A stretch of 64,000 nt of DNA from Calycina herbarum (Eukaryota; Ascomycota; Leotiomycetes; Helotiales; Pezizellaceae). The notes beneath the pieces were generated by a model, which was given only the letters and a program-made list of their open reading frames with translations, ran no database searches and was not told the DNA's origin. The stretch lies in NCBI GenBank assembly GCA_001414485.1, contig LLEY01000028.1, positions 62,001 through 126,000 of the forward strand. Reading direction: 5' to 3'. Within the stretch, counting starts at the first letter, position 1, and every line of letters starts with the position of its first letter. The position numbers and the translations under genes are program-made. Of this stretch, positions 58,850 through 64,000 are shown piece after piece.

Positions 58850-60400
58850 TAATACTAGGTAGCTGAGAGCAATCGGGTTTATAATATCCAGGCTTACTAC
58901 AGTAGTAACATATTATACTAGCTAGGACTCGATCTGTAGTCTTTTAGCGTTTAGGAGTCGAGGTAGGTTTGAAAGTTCGGGAAGTGGTCTAAACGGTAGA
59001 GAAGGATCCTTATACGGATAAGGAGGGTTTCGGTATTATACTAGATAAGGGTTAAAAGGTAGCCTTTTTAACCGAAGTAGTTATACCGACTGGCTTAGTC
59101 GTATTAGCTGTATATAACTTAGCATTTCAGCGTTTTTCCTTATCTAGGGCTAGAAGATCTACTACTATTTCAACGAAGTTATAGTTCTAACGTCTCTTAA
59201 GTACAGCAGCTGAGTTTCGTAGCTATAGTATAATCTTCTTCTATATATAGAAGAATCGTTCTAACTCCGGTATCCCTCTAAGTATAGCTATACTCGAAAA
59301 GCGACCTCTGAAGTTAGTAAACGTTTCTCTAGTATAATCCTTTCTACCTATCTACAAGGCCTAGAAGGCGTTCTATATATCTTCTGTCTTATATCTAGTT
59401 AAGAAATATAAATCTAAAAGTTTAATTATATCTTAATAATCGTAGAAAGTAATATAAATCGATTCAGACTTATATCTAGGCTTAAGGTAGTTCCTAGCGA
59501 GTCTAGTAGTTGTTCTCTATATAAGAGCCTTTCGAGTCGGGCTTGTATTATAATAATCGGCATTTACTAGTAGTCTGTTATATACCGATATCTTCTATTA
59601 TTAGTATATAGATAATATACCGTTATCTAAGGGTTTAATCTTCTCTATAATCTTGCTTTTCACAGGTTAGATAGAATTCGGACTACCTTTAGAGTCGAGT
59701 AGGGTAGTCTACTATCGAGGGAAGGTATTAGAGGCAGGATCCCTTAAGCGAAAGAGGTCTAGTATAGGACTTAGAAGAGAAGGAGGGTCGTTCTCGAATC
59801 GGGATCGTTAAGGTTAAGAGTCTCTGATTTAATTCCTAAGTTCGCTTATAATTAATTCTAACTATATAAACCGATCGTTATTATCTTAAAGTTTTTCTTC
59901 TAAGCCTTATACTACGCCCTATATCTCGTCTATATTAGAAAAGTCTCGGTTGTCTTTAGAGTTTCGAGCAGGTTGCTTTCCTTTCTAGGACCTTTTGTTT
60001 TTAAGCGTACGAGTACGGTTCGTAGACCTTTCAAAGAGGGGTCTACTAGCTTCTCTAGTAGGTTGCTTAACGCTCTTAAGCGGAGCTTTAGAGGGACCTA
60101 GAGTCTCTTCTTATTCTAGTATATCGTATACCGTTCAGGAGGGTTAAGAGGTAGATTCGGAAGCCTTCCAGGTAACTGTATATCGTCGACTATCTATATC
60201 TTATATAGCAATCCCTATATAGAGAGGGTTATTAGAAGTCTCGAGAATACTTAGCATATTCCACTCCTATCGACGTAAGAACCGCCTACGATTTTACCAG
60301 CTAACTGTTTAAATACTAAACTCCGGTGTTACTAGCTGTCTAGGTAGTCTCTAATTACTTAGCTATTTAAGGTTGTTGATGTACTAATCCGAATCTAGGC
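58850..60400 (-). pseudogene. Element H gag remnant
   Basis: Minus-strand gag with a knuckle at about 58,870-58,912 reading CYYCSKPGYYKPDC, a CCHC box whose His became Tyr. The upstream part is colinear with the gag of element F. Stops are present. Limits are approximate. Confidence 0.75.
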
Positions 60401-60488
60401 CGAATCGAATTCGAAGTAAGTACGCCGACACGCTCGAGTGAGATATTATAACAGGCCGTCCCCGGCAGAGTCGAATTTAGTCTTTTAA

Positions 60489-60771
60489 TATAATAGTACG
60501 AAACGGATACTACTACAAAAGAGGTATATAGAAGTACGTTCGATAGAATAACATATCCGAATACTAGGCTCTAATACAAAGGAAAAGACCAAATTAGTCT
60601 TTCCCGATAGAGAGGAGGCAGCTATTTACAAGAGGTTCGGACAATAGTAAGTCCGGAGCTATCTAGCTATTCTAAATCCTAAAACAACATCCGTATCGTA
60701 TCCTATTCAGCACGTAGACTCGGCAATTCCAATTCCGATTATTCCGATCAATTCCCGATGGTTCTATTATA
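60489..60771 (-). repeat. Element H 5' LTR (283 bp)
   Basis: Plus-strand reading starts TATAATAGTACGAAACGG and ends GGTTCTATTATA, then CTAGC. Same length as the left copy; differences are transitions. Confidence 0.94.
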
Positions 60772-63700
60772 CTAGCAACCCCCGCAGTAGCTAGCCTGAA
60801 TACTAGCCGAGTTAACGTCGTAGGAACATCTAGAAGTGTAACCGGAAGAACACCTATTAGTATATAGTTAACTAGGAACGACGACAATATTAGTATACTA
60901 GACGCCCCCGAGCCCTATAAGGTCGAAGCACTTAAGTCTATTAAAGTTAAGATACTAGATACGTATTATAGAAAGCGAAAGGAACTTAACTTATTCCTTC
61001 TCTAAATAGACATCTACTTTAACTTTAATTCTAATAAGTTCAAAGGTAATTATAACTTACGAACTATCTTTACTATCTCTTACCTTAGAGGATTAGTATT
61101 AGAATAGGCTTAGCTATACTTAGAGGATTTCTTTAAGAATAAGAACGAAGATAGAAAGATAGAATTAACTAAGATTATGTTTAAATCTTAGAGAGGATTT
61201 AAGGCAACTATTAGGAAAGTTTTTAGAGACTTCGATACGATTTAAATAGCTATATATAAGCTTTTAGAGTTATACTAGACTAGATTAGTAATAGATTATA
61301 CTAATGAATTCTAACGTTATAGGACGAAGTTAGAATAGGATACTATCGCTCTTATAGAACTCTTTTATAGAGGATTAAAGATATATATCTATAAAGAAAT
61401 AGCTAAGTAGAATATATAGTTCTTAACTATTATAAGTATAATAGAGGAAGTTGTCTAGTTAGATAACTGCTTATACGAATTTAGAAAGAGTAACCCTAGA
61501 TATAGAGAAAAGAGTAAAGGGTTAGGAAAGTAGAAGCACTCTTATACTAGTAAACATAGTAAGGAGGTAAACGCTACGTAGAAGAAAACCTTTCTAAAGA
61601 AAGGAGGACTTTCCTAGGAGGAGCGAAATCGTCGACGTAAGTAGAACTTATATTATAACTATAGCCTTCTAGGTTATAGAGTAAATAAGTATAGTAAGAA
61701 GAAAGACTCTAAGAGAAAGAAACAAATTAATACTACTATTTAATAATAAGTAGCTTTAACTAATTATATTAAACTTATAGATAAGGAGCTTAAAGTATAA
61801 GAATATAGAACCTAGATTAAAAATAATAAAGGAATTAGTAATATATAAGATATTAATAATAATAGAGATCTACTTCTTAAAGAATATTATAATATATAAT
61901 TAGTAATAGAATCTAAGCAGCCTCTTTAAGTAGAATATAAATTACTATTATCGACTAGTTCTTTAGAGATATCGGATTTATTCTCTAGTTTAGAAGGAGA
62001 AATAAAGAATAAAGACCCCGAAGTCAGAGAAACTTAGGCTTTTCTTAGAACTTTTAAATAAGGAAATCGATAGATATATATCGATAATTAGAAACTAGAT
62101 TTCTAAAGTCTTTATATAATATAAGGAGTTAACCTAACTATCTTAATAATATATATAGTTATAAGAAATAACCCTAAGATAATAACTCTAGTTAGTCTAA
62201 TTACTAGGTAAGAAACTATTAAGGATAAAGAACCTATATATAACTAACTACGAGTTAAGGGACCTACTTATCCTAAGGTTAGAGATATATAGAAAGTGTA
62301 TAATATTTTAGAAGAAACTAGTATATAGACGTAGTAAGTCTTAATAGGATTTAAGAGGTGAATTAAAACCCTATTTCGTAGAATAATACCTAAAGACATT
62401 ATACTAAGGGAATTTAAATAATATATTATAGTTATATTAATTAGAAATAATAGGTTAGTATTTAGAAAATACGACTTATAATAACTGTTTAGTATACTAT
62501 TCTAGGAGTAAAGAGAGCTTAATATAACTAGATAAGCTAAAACGGAATTAGAAGAATTATACTATCTATTAAAAGAAGAACTATAGTTTATAGAAATAGT
62601 TTAGGAAACGATAGTATAATAGATACAATATAAACTAAGTCTAACCTTAGACTAGTTATTATAGAAGTAGTTTAAAGGAGTATTACTAGAACCTACTAGA
62701 ATAGTAGAATATTATTAGATATATAAAGTAGTATTATTAGATAAAGAAGGAGTAGTATTCTTTCTTTAGTCCTAGATTTAGGTTATTAGAGAAAAGAATT
62801 TAAGAGATTATATATTTAAGGTTTACTATATAAAACTAGAGATAAGTGTATTAGAAGCTACTTTAGATTATCTATATATAGGAGAACTATAGTTTATAGA
62901 AGCTATTTTAGAAACTAGTTACGAATAGATCTAATATAATTACGAATAAATACTAAAACGATTTATAGAAGAAATTCCTAAAACTATAGGAATCGTAGAA
63001 TATAGATTAGTATATAAGGTAGTATATACTAATAAGGAGAAAGTGAGATTCTTTCTATAGTATAAGGACGAGGAGAGAAAGAATTATAATCGAGAAAAAC
63101 GATCTTTCGAAGTCTAATATATTAAAGTAAAGTTAAATACTACTTTAGGAGAAAGATAGTTAATAGTAACTATAGAAATATAAGAGAAAAAGTTATAAGT
63201 TATAATAGACTTAGAAGTAATAAGCAAGTTTATCTCTCTAATAGCTTAGAAGAAGCTAAACGTTCTAATTAAAGAGATAAGACTATATCGACTAGGAGTG
63301 GTTAATAGAATAGATATTATATATTAAAATAGGATTATTAATTAGTAAACTATTCTAATAAAAGTTAATATTAAAGGATACTGTTTAGATATATAATTCG
63401 ATATTATTAAAATAGGAAATAAGAAAGTAATACTTAGGATACTATAGATTTAGGAATATAATCTAGAAATTAACTAGAAAGCTAGAATAATAACTTTTAG
63501 TTAATATAAATATAAAAGTTTATGTTTATAACTTTAAGGCTAGAATAAGATTAGCGCTACCTCTTCTAAAGTACTAGGACACCTTACCTAGGGTCCTCTA
63601 TAGGTTAGTAAGAAAGCTGATAATAAAATACCTATATAGTATAGAGAATTTAGAGCTTTGTTCAAAAACCTAGAAGACTTGTAAGCTTTGCTAGAACATT

Positions 63701-64000
63701 ACTTATAGGATTATAAGATTAAATTAAAAGAGAGTTATTACTTCTTAAAGCAGAAGCTTCGATTATATAACTAGAAAAGCCTATAGAGAATAGAAAGTTA
63801 TATAAAGGAAGGTATTAAGAAGGGATATATTAGAAGATCTAAGTTACTAATTACCTTAAATATGCTTATTATTAAGAAGAAAGACGATCTAGATAGAAGA
63901 GTATATATTAATTACTAAGAAGTAAATTACGTTATAGTTAAGGACGCTTATCCGCTGCTACCTAGCTAATACTTATAAGACAAGTTAGGTAAGGTAGTAC
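60772..64000 (+). mobile_element. Element G, part 2: gag, protease and start of RT, running off the window
   Basis: Resumes exactly where 53,235 stops, after the CTAGC duplication, and is colinear with D from about 31,853 to 35,081. Gag lies at about 60,780-62,060 with a ruined knuckle near 61,655 (LYYNYS). The protease site is near 63,200 (IIDLEVISKFI, more damaged than in D). RT begins at about 63,640 and is cut by the window end. About 3.6 kb plus the 3' LTR should follow outside. Stops occur throughout. Confidence 0.9.

Larger units (their letters stand above)
53236..60771 (-). mobile_element. Element H: complete inverted Ty3/gypsy chromovirus with accessory gene, 7536 bp
   Basis: Bounded by 283-bp LTRs and the exact duplication CTAGC (53231-53235 and 60772-60776), inserted near the start of element G. 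The polypurine tract, complement TCCCCTCTCCTTG at 53,519, lies beside the left LTR, so the element is read on the minus strand. Gag lies at the right, pol in the middle, and about 1.4 kb between the pol end and the 3' LTR contains an extra gene on the opposite strand. RIP changes are present but lighter in parts, and the RT active site is intact. Confidence 0.95.

Noticed and set aside
14774..64000. The whole TA-rich block as a centromere
   Set aside because: Nested RIP-mutated transposons are common outside centromeres, and no centromere-specific signal can be seen from sequence.

Overview
The window looks like nuclear DNA of a filamentous ascomycete (Pezizomycotina). The genes are split by short introns (about 47-94 bp, mostly GTAAGT/GTATGT-type donors). 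There is a Zn2Cys6 regulator and a biosynthetic-type gene neighbourhood. The right-hand three quarters are saturated with C-to-T changes at CpA, the footprint of repeat-induced point mutation (RIP), which is a process of this group. The species cannot be fixed from the sequence alone.

Region 1 (1-14.7 kb) is ordinary gene-bearing DNA and holds one side of a probable secondary-metabolite cluster. In order it carries a seven-exon cytochrome P450 (-), a seven-helix fungal rhodopsin-domain membrane protein (-), a UbiA-family membrane prenyltransferase (-), a tiny spliced single-helix membrane protein not easily found by ORF length (-), a class I O-methyltransferase (+), an NmrA-like NAD(P)-binding protein (-) and a Zn2Cys6 transcription factor (+). 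I assembled every exon chain by hand, and each stays in frame from ATG to stop. A plausible pathway is prenylation of an aromatic or pyrone acceptor (UbiA), oxidation (P450) and O-methylation (OMT), with the Zn2Cys6 protein as pathway regulator. No PKS, NRPS, terpene synthase or prenyl-diphosphate synthase is visible, so any core enzyme lies left of base 1 or elsewhere. A frameshifted coiled-coil gene remnant (13.9-14.7 kb) marks the right edge.

Region 2 (14.77 kb to the end) is a Russian-doll nest of RIP-mutated transposons. The outermost host is a pogo/Fot1-type DNA transposon (transposase on -, from 14,880). Its transposase gene is split at 16,222 by an inverted Ty3/gypsy element, here called I. 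Element I is in turn split by A (16,496-22,414), B (22,692-28,730), C (29,226-50,325) and G (52,747 to beyond the window). C is split by D (31,351-38,670), F (39,845-42,470) and E (44,823-50,285, inside the 3' LTR of C). G is split by H (53,236-60,771, inverted). Seven insertions (A, B, C, D, E, F, H) have an exact 5-bp target duplication and matched LTR lengths, which fixes the order of events. D, G and I are one family; F and H share another LTR family.

The elements are chromovirus-type: gag with a degenerate CCHC knuckle, protease, RT, RNase H, integrase and, in A-E, H and I, a chromodomain at the C-terminus of Pol. The reading frames are destroyed mainly by Gln/Trp-to-TAG, Cys-to-Tyr and Asp-to-Asn changes. 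E and H, both late insertions, still keep the RT Y-x-D-D residues. H also carries an extra spliced-looking gene on the strand opposite to its pol; this is the most unusual item in the repeat region.
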